From contig NZ_CP136962.1 in assembly GCF_002863305.2 (NCBI RefSeq), positions 868,001 through 932,000 on the forward strand: a DNA stretch of 64,000 bases. Reading direction: 5' to 3'. The notes below the pieces were generated by a model that ran no database searches, was not told the origin of the DNA, and saw nothing but the letters and a program-made list of their open reading frames with translations. The position numbers were made by a program, and so were the translations under genes. This document shows positions 35,099 through 45,375 of this stretch, one piece after another. The DNA comes from Neisseria perflava. GTDB lineage: Bacteria; Pseudomonadota; Gammaproteobacteria; Burkholderiales; Neisseriaceae. Numbering within the stretch: position 1 is the first letter of the stretch; every line of letters begins with the position of its first letter.

Positions 35099-37009
35099 AT
35101 GTTGACCCAGACTCAACAGGTTGATTTGACCTTGCATCACCTTAAAGAACGCACCCTATCGATATACACTCCCGAACAGCGTGCAAGCATCGAGGCATCT
35201 GAAGACTGGAAACAGTTTGACAGACGGCTTGAAGAACACTTTCCCAAACTGATGCACGAGCTGGACAACGTTTACAATAACAATGAAGCCGTCCTCCCCA
35301 TGCTGGAGCAACTGATTGCTCAAGCATGGCAAAGCTATTCCCAACGCAACGCATCTTTAAAAGATATCGATATCGCGCGCGAAAACGATCCTGACTGGAT
35401 TTTGTCCAACAAACAGGTCGGCGGCGTGTGCTACGTCGATTTGTTCGCAGGCGATCTGCAAGGCTTGAAAGCCAAAATCCCTTATTTCCAAGAATTGGGC
35501 CTAACCTATCTGCACCTGATGCCCCTGTTTAAATGTCCTGAAGGCAAAAGCGACGGCGGCTATGCAGTCAGCAGCTACCGCGATGTCAATCCGGCTTTGG
35601 GTACGATAGACGACTTACGCGATGTCATTGCCGCACTGCACGAAGCAGGCATTTCCGCCGTTGTCGATTTCATCTTCAACCACACTTCCAATGAACACGA
35701 ATGGGCAAAACGCTGCACCGCCGGCGACCCGCTCTACGACAATTTCTACTACATTTTCCCTGACCGTTGGATGCCCGACCAATACGACCGCACCCTGCGT
35801 GAAATCTTCCCCGACCAACATCCGGGCGGTTTCTCACAACTGGAAGACGGCCGCTGGGTATGGACAACGTTCAATTCCTTCCAATGGGACTTGAATTACA
35901 GCAACCCATGGGTGTTCCGCGCTATGGCAGGCGAAATGATGTTCCTTGCCAACTTGGGCGTTGATATTCTACGCATGGATGCCGTTGCCTTTATTTGGAA
36001 ACAAATGGGCACAAGCTGCGAAAACCTGCCGCAAGCCCATGCCTTAATTCGCGCGTTTAACTCTGTGATGCGTATTGCCGCCCCGGCCGTGTTCTTCAAA
36101 TCCGAAGCCATCGTCCACCCCGACCAAGTTGTCCAATACATCAGCCAAGACGAATGCCAAATCGGTTACAACCCGCTGCAAATGGCATTGTTGTGGAACA
36201 CGCTTGCCACGCGCGAAGTCAACCTGCTCCATCAGGCACTGACCTACCGCCACAACCTGCCCGACCACACTGCATGGGTCAACTACGTCCGCAGCCATGA
36301 CGACATCGGCTGGACATTTGCCGATGAGGACGCATGGCAGTTCGGCATCCACGGCTACGACCACCGACAATTCCTCAACCGCTTCTTCGTCAACCATTTT
36401 GACGGCAGCTTCGCGCGCGGTGTACCGTTCCAATACAACCCAAACACAGGCGACTGCCGTGTCAGCGGTACAGCCGCAGCATTGGTCGGTTTGGCTCAAA
36501 ATGACCCATATGCCGTTGACCGCATCAAACTTTTGTACAGCATCGCCCTGAGTACCGGCGGTCTGCCGCTGATTTACTTGGGTGACGAAGTGGGTACGCT
36601 CAATGATGACGACTGGTCGCAAGACAGCAATAAGAGCGACGACAGCCGCTGGGCACACCGTCCTCGTTATAATGAAGAGTTGTACAACCAACGCCATGAC
36701 AGCTCGACCACTGCCGGTCAAATCTTCCAAGGTTTGCGCCATATGATTGCCATCCGCCAAAGCAATCCGCGCTTTGACGGTGGCAAGTTGGTTACCTTCA
36801 ATACCAACAACAAACATATCATCGGCTATATGCGCAACAACGCACTATTGGCATTCGGCAACTTCAGCGAACATCCGCAAACCATCAGTGCGCATACGCT
36901 GCAAGCCATGCCGTTTAAAGCGCACGATTTGATCAGCGGTCAAACCGTTTCCCTGAATCAGGATTTGGTACTGCAACCCTATCAAGTCATGTGGCTTGAA
37001 ATTGCATAA
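35099..37009 (+). CDS. ams: Amylosucrase
   Basis: GH13 glucansucrase of 636 residues, the same length as the N. polysaccharea enzyme. It uses sucrose to build an amylose-like alpha-1,4-glucan and releases fructose. The catalytic triad is in place: Asp294 ([10 protein letters not shown]), Glu336 (FFKSEAIVH) and the transition-state Asp401 (VRSHDDIGW). There is no signal peptide, although the N. polysaccharea enzyme is found outside the cell. The sequence differs from that enzyme as I remember it in the N-terminal helical domain and at [14 protein letters not shown] (EDAAYLGISGYDHR there). It is monocistronic with its own hairpin terminator. This gene is typical of polysaccharide-forming commensal Neisseria. 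Confidence 0.96.
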   Translation: MLTQTQQVDLTLHHLKERTLSIYTPEQRASIEASEDWKQFDRRLEEHFPKLMHELDNVYNNNEAVLPMLEQLIAQAWQSYSQRNASLKDIDIARENDPDWILSNKQVGGVCYVDLFAGDLQGLKAKIPYFQELGLTYLHLMPLFKCPEGKSDGGYAVSSYRDVNPALGTIDDLRDVIAALHEAGISAVVDFIFNHTSNEHEWAKRCTAGDPLYDNFYYIFPDRWMPDQYDRTLREIFPDQHPGGFSQLEDGRWVWTTFNSFQWDLNYSNPWVFRAMAGEMMFLANLGVDILRMDAVAFIWKQMGTSCENLPQAHALIRAFNSVMRIAAPAVFFKSEAIVHPDQVVQYISQDECQIGYNPLQMALLWNTLATREVNLLHQALTYRHNLPDHTAWVNYVRSHDDIGWTFADEDAWQFGIHGYDHRQFLNRFFVNHFDGSFARGVPFQYNPNTGDCRVSGTAAALVGLAQNDPYAVDRIKLLYSIALSTGGLPLIYLGDEVGTLNDDDWSQDSNKSDDSRWAHRPRYNEELYNQRHDSSTTAGQIFQGLRHMIAIRQSNPRFDGGKLVTFNTNNKHIIGYMRNNALLAFGNFSEHPQTISAHTLQAMPFKAHDLISGQTVSLNQDLVLQPYQVMWLEIA

Positions 37010-37032
37010 GCCGAAATTTTGATACACCACTC

Positions 37033-37070
37033 AAGGCCGTCTGAACAAATCAGCGTTCAGACGGCCTTTT
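37033..37070 (+). terminator. Uptake-sequence hairpin terminator of ams
   Basis: Inverted AG-dialect pair extended by gaac/gttc, followed by a T run. Confidence 0.88.
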
Positions 37071-37088
37071 AAGAAACTAAGATGTATT

Positions 37089-37116
37089 TTGTATTTTGGG
37101 CAGTTTCGCTTAGAAT
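37089..37116 (+). promoter_or_regulatory. Putative promoter of the amino acid ABC transporter
   Basis: TTGTAT (37089-37094), 16-bp spacer, TAGAAT (37111-37116), about 50 bp ahead of the binding-protein gene. Confidence 0.5.
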
Positions 37117-37164
37117 GCATGCTTTAATACCAGATGACACACTAAAAATCAGGAGTAAAAATCC

Positions 37165-37989
37165 ATGTTGAAAAAATTCGTACTCGGCACCATCGCTGCA
37201 GTAGTTTTGGCTGCTTGCGGCGGCGAAGGCAGCAACTCAGCTTCTTCTGCACCGGCCCAATCCGGCGCGGCTTCCGGCTCACTGATTGAACGTATCAACA
37301 ACAAAGGTACCATCACTGTCGGTACGGAAGGTACTTACGCACCCTTCACCTACCACGATAAAGACGGCAAATTGACCGGCTACGATGTCGAAGTTACCCG
37401 CGCCGTTGCCGACAAACTGGGCGTAAAAGTCGAATTTAAAGAAACACAATGGGACTCTATGATGGCAGGTTTGAAAGCCGGCCGTTTCGACGTGGTTGCC
37501 AACCAAGTCGGCCTGACCAGCCCTGAGCGTCAAGCAACTTTTGACAAATCCGAACCTTACAGCTGGAGCGGTGCTGTATTGGTTGCGCGCAAAGACAGCA
37601 ACATCAAATCCATCGACGACATCAAAGGCGTGAAAACCGCACAATCCCTGACCAGCAACTATGGTGAAAAAGCCAAAGCTGCAGGCGCAGAACTCGTACC
37701 GGTAGATGGTTTGGCGCAATCCCTGACCTTGATTGAACAAAAACGTGCCGATGCAACCCTGAACGACGAATTGGCAGTATTGGACTACCTGAAGAAAAAC
37801 CCAAATGCCGGCGTAAAAATCGTTTGGTCTGCACCGGCTGACGAAAAAGTCGGCTCCGGCTTGATTGTCAATAAAGGCAACGATGAAGCATTGGCTAAAT
37901 TCAGCACAGCCATGACTGAGCTGAAAGCCGACGGCACGCTGAAAAAACTGGGCGAACAATTCTTCGGAAAAGACATCAGTGTTAAATAA
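37165..37989 (+). CDS. Polar amino acid (probably cystine) ABC transporter substrate-binding lipoprotein
   Basis: 274 residues. The lipoprotein signal peptide ends in VLAACGG (lipidated Cys18), followed by a Ser/Ala-rich tether. The SBP family 3 fold is marked by GTITVGTEGTYAPFTYHDKDGKLTGYDVEV and DVVANQVGLTSPERQATFDKS. The FDVVANQVG segment resembles cystine-binding TcyJ/FliY proteins, so cystine or cysteine is the favoured ligand, but this is inference. It is the first gene of a three-gene transporter operon and overlaps the permease start. Confidence 0.9.
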   Translation: MLKKFVLGTIAAVVLAACGGEGSNSASSAPAQSGAASGSLIERINNKGTITVGTEGTYAPFTYHDKDGKLTGYDVEVTRAVADKLGVKVEFKETQWDSMMAGLKAGRFDVVANQVGLTSPERQATFDKSEPYSWSGAVLVARKDSNIKSIDDIKGVKTAQSLTSNYGEKAKAAGAELVPVDGLAQSLTLIEQKRADATLNDELAVLDYLKKNPNAGVKIVWSAPADEKVGSGLIVNKGNDEALAKFSTAMTELKADGTLKKLGEQFFGKDISVK

Positions 37990-38695
37990 TTTCCTTGCCT
38001 CTCTGCCGTTTATGACGGAAACACGCGCTGATATGCTCATCAGCGCGTTTTGGCCCATGGTCAAAGCCGGCTTCGCAGTATCTTTGCCTTTGGCGATCGC
38101 TTCTTTCGTTATCGGCATGATTATTGCCGTAGCCGTTGCTTTGGTGCGGATCATGCCCTCCGGCGGTATTTTCCAAAAATGCTTGCTGAAGCTGGTGGAA
38201 TTTTATATTTCGGTCATTCGCGGTACGCCGCTTTTGGTGCAGTTGGTCATCGTATTCTACGGTTTACCTTCCGTCGGCATCTATATCGACCCGATTCCTG
38301 CAGCCATCATCGGCTTTTCGCTCAATGTCGGCGCATACGCTTCCGAAACCATACGCGCGGCAATCTTGTCCGTACCTAAAGGCCAATGGGAAGCCGGTTT
38401 CTCCATCGGTATGACCTATATGCAGACGTTCCGCCGCATTATCGCGCCACAGGCATTCCGCGTTGCCGTACCGCCTTTGAGCAACGAGTTTATCGGCTTG
38501 TTCAAAAATACCTCGCTTGCCGCCGTGGTAACGGTAACGGAGCTTTTCCGTGTTGCCCAAGAGACAGCAAACCGTACTTATGACTTTTTGCCCATTTATA
38601 TCGAAGCCGCATTGGTTTATTGGTGTTTCTGCAAAGTGCTGTTTTTGATTCAGGCGCACTTGGAAAAACGCTTTGACCGCTATGTCGCCAAATAA
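37979..38695 (+). CDS. Polar amino acid ABC transporter permease
   Basis: HisM/GlnP-type inner-membrane permease of 238 residues. The landmark blocks are EFYISVIRGTPLLVQLVIVFYGLP and IRAAILSVPKGQWEAGFSIGMTYMQTFRRI (EAA loop). The start is taken as GTG at 37979 because ggaaaa lies upstream and it overlaps the binding-protein stop; an ATG at 38012 is the alternative, which would shorten the N-terminus by 11 residues. Confidence 0.9.
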   Translation: MLNNFLASLPFMTETRADMLISAFWPMVKAGFAVSLPLAIASFVIGMIIAVAVALVRIMPSGGIFQKCLLKLVEFYISVIRGTPLLVQLVIVFYGLPSVGIYIDPIPAAIIGFSLNVGAYASETIRAAILSVPKGQWEAGFSIGMTYMQTFRRIIAPQAFRVAVPPLSNEFIGLFKNTSLAAVVTVTELFRVAQETANRTYDFLPIYIEAALVYWCFCKVLFLIQAHLEKRFDRYVAK

Positions 38696-38704
38696 GGAGT
38701 TGTC

Positions 38705-39472
38705 ATGATTAAAATCCGCAATATCCATAAGACCTTTGGCGAAAATACCATTTTGCGCGGCATCGATTTGGATGTCGGCAAAGGACAAGTGGTTGTTATC
38801 CTAGGTCCGTCCGGCTCGGGCAAAACCACGTTTTTACGCTGTTTAAACGCTTTGGAAATGCCTGAACAAGGTCAGATCGAGTTTGACAACGCACAGCCGT
38901 TAAGCATCGATTTTTCCAAAAAACCAAGCAAACACGATATTTTGGCACTGCGCCGCAAGTCCGGCATGGTGTTCCAACAATACAACCTCTTTCCGCACAA
39001 AACTGCGTTGGAAAACGTTATGGAAGGGCCGGTTGCCGTACAAGGCAAGCCTGTCGCCAAAGCGCGTGAAGAGGCTGTCAAATTGCTTAAAAAAGTCGGT
39101 TTGGGCGATAAGATTGACCTCTACCCCTACCAGCTTTCCGGCGGTCAACAGCAGCGCGTCGGCATTGCCCGAGCATTGGCAATTCAGCCTGAATTGATGC
39201 TGTTTGACGAACCGACTTCCGCGCTTGACCCTGAATTGGTGCAAGATGTTTTGGATACCATGAAGGAGTTGGCACAAGAAGGCTGGACCATGGTTGTCGT
39301 TACGCATGAAATCAAATTTGCCTTGGAAGTGGCAACCACCGTCGTCGTGATGGATGGCGGCGTTATTGTCGAACAAGGCAGCCCGCAAGATTTGTTCAAT
39401 CATCCCAAACATGAGCGGACACAAAAATTCCTGCGCCAAATCCGTGCAGACAATGCCGATCTTCAAATTTAA
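38705..39472 (+). CDS. Polar amino acid ABC transporter ATP-binding protein
   Basis: GlnQ/TcyN-type ATPase of 255 residues. Walker [11 protein letters not shown]-loop [18 protein letters not shown], signature [15 protein letters not shown], Walker [15 protein letters not shown] and switch VVTHEIKFA are all intact. A strong ggag ribosome-binding site lies 9 bp after the permease stop. It is the last gene of the operon. Confidence 0.93.
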   Translation: MIKIRNIHKTFGENTILRGIDLDVGKGQVVVILGPSGSGKTTFLRCLNALEMPEQGQIEFDNAQPLSIDFSKKPSKHDILALRRKSGMVFQQYNLFPHKTALENVMEGPVAVQGKPVAKAREEAVKLLKKVGLGDKIDLYPYQLSGGQQQRVGIARALAIQPELMLFDEPTSALDPELVQDVLDTMKELAQEGWTMVVVTHEIKFALEVATTVVVMDGGVIVEQGSPQDLFNHPKHERTQKFLRQIRADNADLQI

Positions 39473-39517
39473 TTGAAACGACAGACAATTTGAAAGCATT
39501 TCCGACCGTCATTTCAT

Positions 39518-39585
39518 AAAGGCCGTCTGAATAAGTGAAATAGAAATCGTTGATTTCGTTTTCATACTTGTTCAGACGGCCTTTT
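39518..39585 (+). terminator. Long uptake-sequence hairpin
   Basis: AG-dialect inverted pair whose stem continues inward through aagtgaaa/ttttcatactt with a bulge, followed by a T run. It ends the amino acid transporter operon. Confidence 0.85.
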
Positions 39586-39641
39586 ATATATCTTTTCAGG
39601 TAAAATAACGCCTTTCGTTTTACACCCCCTTGCCTGCCATC

Positions 39642-41561
39642 ATGATAGAAATCAAAAAACTCACCCTGCAACGCGGTTTGAAAGTCCTGCTCGATAAAGC
39701 CGATGCCGTAATCAACCCCGGCCAACGCGTTGGTTTAATCGGTAAAAACGGTACGGGGAAATCCAGCCTGTTTGCGCTGATAAAAGGTGAAATTACTCAA
39801 GATGGTGGCGAAATCCTTATTCCCAAAACATGGCGTCTGGCTTCCGTCTCTCAAGAAACGCCTGATTTAGATATTTCCGCTTTAGACTACGTTTTACAAG
39901 GCGATGCCGAATTGCAGGCTTTTCAGACGGCCTTAGCCCAAGCAGAAGCGCAAAACGACGGCATGAAGCAAGCCGAATATCACGCCAAACTTGAAGAAAT
40001 CGATGCCTATACTGCTCCGGCACGTGCCGCCAAACTGCTTAACGGCTTAGGTTTTGCACAAGAAGAACATACCCGCCCCGTCAAATCCTTCTCCGGCGGC
40101 TGGCGTATGCGCCTCAACCTTGCCCAAGCGCTGATTTGTCGTGCCGATTTGCTGCTTTTGGACGAACCGACCAACCACTTGGATTTAGAAACCGTATTGT
40201 GGCTGGAAAACCATATCGCCTCCCTTCCCTGTACGCAAATCATCATCTCCCATGACCGCGACTTCTTGAATGCCACCACAACGCACACCATCGAACTGTC
40301 GCAACAAAAACTGACCCAATACGGCGGCAATTACGATTTCTATCAAGCCGAACGCGCCCAACGTCTGGCGCAGCAACAAGCCGCCTACGTCAAACAGCAG
40401 GCGCAAATCAAACATCTGCAATCCTTTATCGACCGTTTCAAAGCCAAAGCCACAAAAGCCGTACAAGCTCAAAGCCGCATGAAGGCATTAGCCAAACTCG
40501 AGCGCATCGCCCCTGCGCATTTGGATAGTGAGTTTTCCTTTGAGTTTGCCAATCCGACCCACCTGCCCAATCCATTGTTGAAACTCGACCATGCCGACTT
40601 GGGTTATGGCGATAATACCGTTTTGCACGATATCACCTTGTCTCTGGAAAGCGGTGCACGTTACGGCCTGTTGGGTGTGAACGGCAGCGGTAAATCCACA
40701 TTTATCAAAGCCTTGGCTGGAAAAATCGATTTACTTTCCGGCAGCATCGTCCGCTCCGAAAAGCTCAATATCGGCTATTTTGCCCAGCACCAACTGGATA
40801 CTTTACGCGCCGATCAAAGTCCGGTTTGGCATATCCAGCAGCTTTCGCCCGAAGTCCGCGAACAGGAAATCCGCAACTTTTTAGGCGGTTTCAACTTCGT
40901 CGGCGATATGGCGGTTCAAAAGACCGAGCCGTTCTCTGGTGGCGAAAAAGCGCGGCTCGCCCTTGCCATGATTATCTGGCAAAAACCTAATCTGCTGCTG
41001 CTTGACGAACCGACCAACCACCTAGACTTGGATATGTGCCACGCCCTGACACTTGCCCTGCAAAGTTTCCAAGGTGCATTGATTGTTGTTTCGCACGACC
41101 GCAGCCTGCTTGAAGCAACTACCGACAGCTTCCTACTGATTGACAAAGGCCGTCTGAACAACTTCGACGGAGATTTGAACGACTACCGTCAATGGCGGTT
41201 GGCACAAGAAAACGCCGCAGCAGCCCCCGCCGCTTCTGCACAAAGCCAAAGCCGTAAGGACACCAAGCGCATAGAAGCACAAATCCGTCAGGAAAAAGCC
41301 AAACGCAGCAAACCGATTCAGCAGAAAATCGACAAAGCCGAAAAAGAAATCGCACGATTGACTGATATTCAGATGGCCTGTGAAGCATTTTTGGCACAAG
41401 AATCTGCTTATTCAGAAGAAAATAAACCCAAATTGCAAGAGACACTCGCACAATTAACAGAAACTAAAGTAAAATTAACGCAACTGGAAGAAAACTGGCT
41501 GCAATGGCAGGAAGAGCTTGAGCAAATCCAAGTTGATGTCGAAGCCGAGTTTTCCCAATAA
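39642..41561 (+). CDS. yheS: ABC-F family ATPase YheS
   Basis: Soluble ABC-F protein of 639 residues with two ATPase domains. The N-terminus (MIEIKKLTLQRGLKVLLDKA, GKNGTGKSS, VSQETPDLDISALDYVLQGD) and FSGGWRMRLNLAQALICR match YheS. The second domain has GVNGSGKST and FSGGEKARLALAMI. The C-terminal 100 residues are an Ala/Gln-rich linker and a charged coiled coil. The start is set at the ATG 39642; a TTG four codons earlier is also open. An uptake sequence at the 3' side separates it from two small exported-protein genes. Confidence 0.92.
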   Translation: MIEIKKLTLQRGLKVLLDKADAVINPGQRVGLIGKNGTGKSSLFALIKGEITQDGGEILIPKTWRLASVSQETPDLDISALDYVLQGDAELQAFQTALAQAEAQNDGMKQAEYHAKLEEIDAYTAPARAAKLLNGLGFAQEEHTRPVKSFSGGWRMRLNLAQALICRADLLLLDEPTNHLDLETVLWLENHIASLPCTQIIISHDRDFLNATTTHTIELSQQKLTQYGGNYDFYQAERAQRLAQQQAAYVKQQAQIKHLQSFIDRFKAKATKAVQAQSRMKALAKLERIAPAHLDSEFSFEFANPTHLPNPLLKLDHADLGYGDNTVLHDITLSLESGARYGLLGVNGSGKSTFIKALAGKIDLLSGSIVRSEKLNIGYFAQHQLDTLRADQSPVWHIQQLSPEVREQEIRNFLGGFNFVGDMAVQKTEPFSGGEKARLALAMIIWQKPNLLLLDEPTNHLDLDMCHALTLALQSFQGALIVVSHDRSLLEATTDSFLLIDKGRLNNFDGDLNDYRQWRLAQENAAAAPAASAQSQSRKDTKRIEAQIRQEKAKRSKPIQQKIDKAEKEIARLTDIQMACEAFLAQESAYSEENKPKLQETLAQLTETKVKLTQLEENWLQWQEELEQIQVDVEAEFSQ

Positions 41562-41608
41562 AACTAGAGCCATCAGGCCGTCTGAAATAAAACACAATAC
41601 GGAAAAAC

Positions 41609-41962
41609 ATGACTTCAACCATCAAACAAGCCGGATACTTCCTCGTATCCTCTTTCGTCTTGGGCATTTCTCTTCACGCAGCCGCCGCAGTTTATTCCTG
41701 TGGCAACGGCAGCTATACCTCCGAACCTAAATCCTCCTGCGCACAGGCCGAATTGCCTAAAATCAGCGGCCATCAAGGCAGCGGTTACCACCTCAACATC
41801 CGCAGTCTCAATGCCTCTGATGAACGCGCAAGTGCAAAGCCTAAGAAAAAGGCACGCGCGGAAAAATCCAATAAACAAGAGAAAAAAGCCGACAAACCGA
41901 GCAAAAACAAAAACGGGGCAAAAGCCAAAAAACAGCAGCCCATGCCGTCTGAACAAGAATAA
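41609..41962 (+). CDS. Small exported Lys-rich protein, DUF4124-like
   Basis: 117 residues. The signal peptide ends HAAAAV. The mature N-terminus YSCGNGSYTSEPKSSCAQAELP has the same two-cysteine pattern as the next gene and as the protein at 18987. The second half is almost entirely Lys/Ala/Asn (KPKKKARAEKSNKQEKKADK), strongly basic and probably disordered. It lies 36 bp before the paralogous gene, probably one operon. Function unknown. Confidence 0.75.
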   Translation: MTSTIKQAGYFLVSSFVLGISLHAAAAVYSCGNGSYTSEPKSSCAQAELPKISGHQGSGYHLNIRSLNASDERASAKPKKKARAEKSNKQEKKADKPSKNKNGAKAKKQQPMPSEQE

Positions 41963-41998
41963 AATGCTCAACTGCAACGAATCAGCCCTACCTGAATC

Positions 41999-42550
41999 AT
42001 GAAAAAATATCTGCTTACCCTATCCCTGCTGCCGCTTGCCGTTTTCAACGGCCAAGCCCACGCCGCAAAAATCTACACCTGTGAAGTCAACGGCTCGATT
42101 GTCTATACCTCGCGCCCAAGCGGCAACTGCCAAGCCGTCAACGATTTGCCGATTGTCGGCAAATACAGTAGCAGCCGATACGACGCCCCGGTCAGCGATG
42201 CGCCTACACTCAACGCGCCAACATCACAAACGGCTCCGGCAAAAAGCAAAAACACAGCGGCAAAATCCAACCACAAAGCAACGCCCAAACCTGCCCCTAT
42301 CCGCACTGCTTCTGAAACGGCTCCTCCTCCGGTTCCAAAATCCTCCGGTGTCAACAGCCGCCGCTCTATTCTGGAAACCGAGTTATCCAATGAACGCGCG
42401 GCTTTGGCCGATGCCAAAAAGCAACTGAGCCAAGCGCGGACAGCCAAAGGCGGCAGCGTCAATCAACAGGCCATCAGTATGCTGCAAGGCGCTGTTTTGG
42501 ATAGGGAGAAAAACATTCAAGCCCTCCAGCGCGAACTGGGCAGGATGTAA
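41999..42550 (+). CDS. Exported DUF4124-like protein with C-terminal coiled coil
   Basis: 183 residues. The signal peptide ends AHAAK. The mature domain YTCEVNGSIVYTSRPSGNCQAVNDLPIVGKY carries the two-cysteine motif; a Pro/Ala/Ser/Lys linker leads to a helical end (LETELSNERAALADAKKQLS ... DREKNIQALQRELGRM). It is similar in plan to the 18987 protein and adjacent to a shorter paralogue, indicating local duplication. Probably periplasmic; function unknown. Confidence 0.78.
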   Translation: MKKYLLTLSLLPLAVFNGQAHAAKIYTCEVNGSIVYTSRPSGNCQAVNDLPIVGKYSSSRYDAPVSDAPTLNAPTSQTAPAKSKNTAAKSNHKATPKPAPIRTASETAPPPVPKSSGVNSRRSILETELSNERAALADAKKQLSQARTAKGGSVNQQAISMLQGAVLDREKNIQALQRELGRM

Positions 42551-42570
42551 GTCCAAATCAATCAAAACAT

Positions 42571-42632
42571 CAGGCCGTCTGAATAGGTGGAAACGAAATC
42601 CAAAATTTTCGTTATGCCAAACAGACGGCCTG
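42571..42632 (+). terminator. Uptake-sequence hairpin
   Basis: caggccgtctg/cagacggcctg arms enclose an inner stem (aacgaaa/tttcgtt). It ends the 41609-42550 unit. Confidence 0.75.
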
Positions 42633-42683
42633 AATCCTATAATGATTACGCCCGTTTCAATTTCTTGTGCCCAGTAAATACGG

Positions 42684-42689
42684 TATAAT
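42684..42689 (+). promoter_or_regulatory. Putative -10 element of ftsK
   Basis: TATAAT, 50 bp before the chosen ATG; a second TATAAT is at 42638-42643. Neither has a good -35. An uptake sequence (reverse) lies between this and the gene. Confidence 0.4.
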
Positions 42690-42738
42690 TTGCCCTTTAC
42701 GCACATTACCTCCGGTCTTTTCAGACGGCCTTTATCTC

Positions 42739-45183
42739 ATGACTGCAAAATCTTCTAAAACCCAAACAAAAAAACGCGTCTCTACTAAACCGGCAGCCAA
42801 ACCGACCACACGCAAATCCACCAAAGCACAAACTCAAGCCGACAATAAAGTCTCCCAACGCCTCAAGGCCGCCAAAGAGCTGCAAAAAAATGAAGAAAAA
42901 AAAGCGCGTCCCGAGCATGTCGTCAACTTGATTAATGATGCTTTATGGCTGTTTGGCTTGGTTATCACCATTTATCTGGCTATTTCCCTGGCCAGCTTCA
43001 GCATGGACGACCCTGCATGGTCGCGCAGCGTTCCCAAAAGCAACGATGTCGCCAATCTCGGCGGCCTCTTTGGCTCCTATCTTTCCGATGTCGGATATTA
43101 TCTGTTCGGCTTATCGTTTTGGTGGTGGATAGCTGCATCTTGCGTTTTCCTCTATAAAAATTTCCGCCCCATGAAAAAGCAGGAAAACCATAAGCCTTAC
43201 AATCACGGCGTAGCCGCTTTGGCATTATTTCTCCTGCTGGTGTGCAGCCCGATTATCGAACATTTCTTGTTTGACAACGCATTGAGCGAATCCCTTCCCG
43301 TCGGTGCAGGCGGCTTGGTCGGCTTACTTGCGGGCTCAGGCTTGGCTTGGCTGTTGGGCAAATCAGGCAGCCTGTTGATTATGCTGGTGATGTTGCTGTT
43401 GTCCATTTCCCTGTTGGCTCAGGTGTCATGGTTGGAAGTCATGGCCAAATCCAGCAGCCATGTGGGCGACCTGTTTGGCAGCTTGATGAAAAAACTGTCG
43501 CAATATCAAAATAAAAAAGAAGATGTCAGCGCCGAAGCTTTGGAAACCCAAAATACGCGCCGCATGGTTAAAGAGGCAAAAACCATTACCGCCACTCCGG
43601 TTGCTCCGTTGGCAGGAAGCAGCAGCAACCGTAAAACTGTTGCCGTATCTGTTGCGCCGCCTCCTAAAATCCAAACTTCCCTGTTTGACGATACAGAACC
43701 TAAAAACAATGGCGAGTACCACAAGCCCAACATGAACCTGTTGCGTATGCCGTCTGAAGAACCAGTTGCCGTCAATCCGGATGAATTGCAACAGACCGCA
43801 GAATTGATCGAAGCCAAGCTGGCTGAATTTGGCATCGGCGTACAGGTTGTTTCCGCCACTTCCGGCCCCGTGATTACCCGCTACGAAATCGAACCGGCAC
43901 AAGGTGTCAAAGGCAGTCAAATTGTCGCGCTGTCCAAAGATTTGGCGCGCTCGATGTCTCTGCAAGCGGTACGCATCGTAGAAACCATTGCCGGTAAAAA
44001 CACCATGGGCATTGAATTGCCCAATGAGAAACGCCAAGACGTGATGTTGAGCGAAATCCTCTCTTCATCCGTATTTACCGATGCTAAGTCCAAACTGACC
44101 GTTGCTTTGGGTAAAGATATTGCAGGTACGCCCGTTGTCGGCGACTTGGCAAAAATGCCGCACCTTTTGGTCGCAGGTATGACCGGCTCGGGCAAATCTG
44201 TCGGCGTGAACGGTATGATTATGTCTATGCTCTTCAAAGCCACGCCTGACGAGGTCCGTTTCATTATGATTGACCCGAAAATGCTGGAATTGAGCATTTA
44301 CGACGGCATTCCGCACCTGCTTTGTCCGGTTGTGACCGATATGCGCGAGGCAGGACAAGCGTTGAACTGGTGCGTTGCCGAAATGGAAAAACGTTATCGC
44401 CTGCTTTCTCATGCCGGCGTGCGTAATTTGGACGGCTTCAACCAAAAAGTCGAACAAGCCAAAGCAGCAGGCAAACCATTACTCAATCCGTTCAGCTTAA
44501 ATCCTGACGATCCTGAGCCTCTGGAAAAACTGCCGTTGATTGTGGTCGTTATCGATGAGTTGGCTGACTTGATGATGACCGAACGCAAATCCGTTGAGCA
44601 GCAAATCGCACGTCTTGCCCAAAAAGCGCGTGCGGCAGGCATTCACATGATTGTCGCCACCCAGCGCCCGAGTGTCGATGTAGTTACCGGTCTGATTAAA
44701 GCCAACATTCCAACACGCATGGCCTTTACCGTACAAAGCAAAATCGACAGCCGCACCATTCTTGACCAAATGGGTGCAGACGAATTGCTCAAATACGGCG
44801 ACTCGTTATTCCTGCAACCGGGCAGCGCAGAACCGACACGCCTGCAAGGTGCATTTGTTTCCGATGATGAAGTACATCAAGTCGTCAATTTCGTCAAAGA
44901 ACAGGCTCCAACCAATTATGTGGAAGGTCTGCTCAGTGGCGAAGCGGCCATCGAGACCACCAATATTGTCAATCCGAACGCAAACAGCGATGAGTTATTT
45001 GATCAAGCCGTTGCCTTCGTATTGGAGAGCCGCAAGACTTCCATTTCCGCCCTGCAACGCCAATTGCGCATCGGCTACAACCGTGCCGCCAATTTGATAG
45101 ATGCGCTTGAAAATGCCGGTGTTCTTTCTCCGGCAGACATCAACGGCAGCCGACGGATTCTGGCACAAAAAGACCAGCTGTAA
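42739..45183 (+). CDS. ftsK: DNA translocase FtsK
   Basis: Septum-located dsDNA translocase that resolves chromosome dimers during division, 814 residues. The Lys-rich N-terminal tail is followed by four membrane helices (about residues 60-225), a short linker of about 110 residues, much shorter than in E. coli, the alpha-beta motor ([43 protein letters not shown]) and the C-terminal winged-helix gamma domain ([21 protein letters not shown]) that reads polarity sequences. The start at 42739 is preferred; 24 further codons upstream are open but lie over the promoter and an uptake sequence. Confidence 0.95.
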   Translation: MTAKSSKTQTKKRVSTKPAAKPTTRKSTKAQTQADNKVSQRLKAAKELQKNEEKKARPEHVVNLINDALWLFGLVITIYLAISLASFSMDDPAWSRSVPKSNDVANLGGLFGSYLSDVGYYLFGLSFWWWIAASCVFLYKNFRPMKKQENHKPYNHGVAALALFLLLVCSPIIEHFLFDNALSESLPVGAGGLVGLLAGSGLAWLLGKSGSLLIMLVMLLLSISLLAQVSWLEVMAKSSSHVGDLFGSLMKKLSQYQNKKEDVSAEALETQNTRRMVKEAKTITATPVAPLAGSSSNRKTVAVSVAPPPKIQTSLFDDTEPKNNGEYHKPNMNLLRMPSEEPVAVNPDELQQTAELIEAKLAEFGIGVQVVSATSGPVITRYEIEPAQGVKGSQIVALSKDLARSMSLQAVRIVETIAGKNTMGIELPNEKRQDVMLSEILSSSVFTDAKSKLTVALGKDIAGTPVVGDLAKMPHLLVAGMTGSGKSVGVNGMIMSMLFKATPDEVRFIMIDPKMLELSIYDGIPHLLCPVVTDMREAGQALNWCVAEMEKRYRLLSHAGVRNLDGFNQKVEQAKAAGKPLLNPFSLNPDDPEPLEKLPLIVVVIDELADLMMTERKSVEQQIARLAQKARAAGIHMIVATQRPSVDVVTGLIKANIPTRMAFTVQSKIDSRTILDQMGADELLKYGDSLFLQPGSAEPTRLQGAFVSDDEVHQVVNFVKEQAPTNYVEGLLSGEAAIETTNIVNPNANSDELFDQAVAFVLESRKTSISALQRQLRIGYNRAANLIDALENAGVLSPADINGSRRILAQKDQL

Positions 45184-45204
45184 AAAACAACAATATCAAA
45201 ACAC

Positions 45205-45249
45205 AAAGGCCGTCTGAAAAGAATTTCCCACTTTTCAGACAGCCTTTTT
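45205..45249 (+). terminator. Uptake-sequence hairpin terminator of ftsK
   Basis: Inverted pair with one mismatch (cagacagcc), extended stem, and a T run. Confidence 0.87.
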
Positions 45250-45375
45250 ATGTTATTCGTGAAACATTGTGTTATACTAAGCAGCTAAATTTTGACCTTA
45301 TGCACGCTTCCGAAATTCTTCGGAATACTGAGCAGAAGGATAACCGTTTAAACACAACAAATTTAAGGGCTTACG

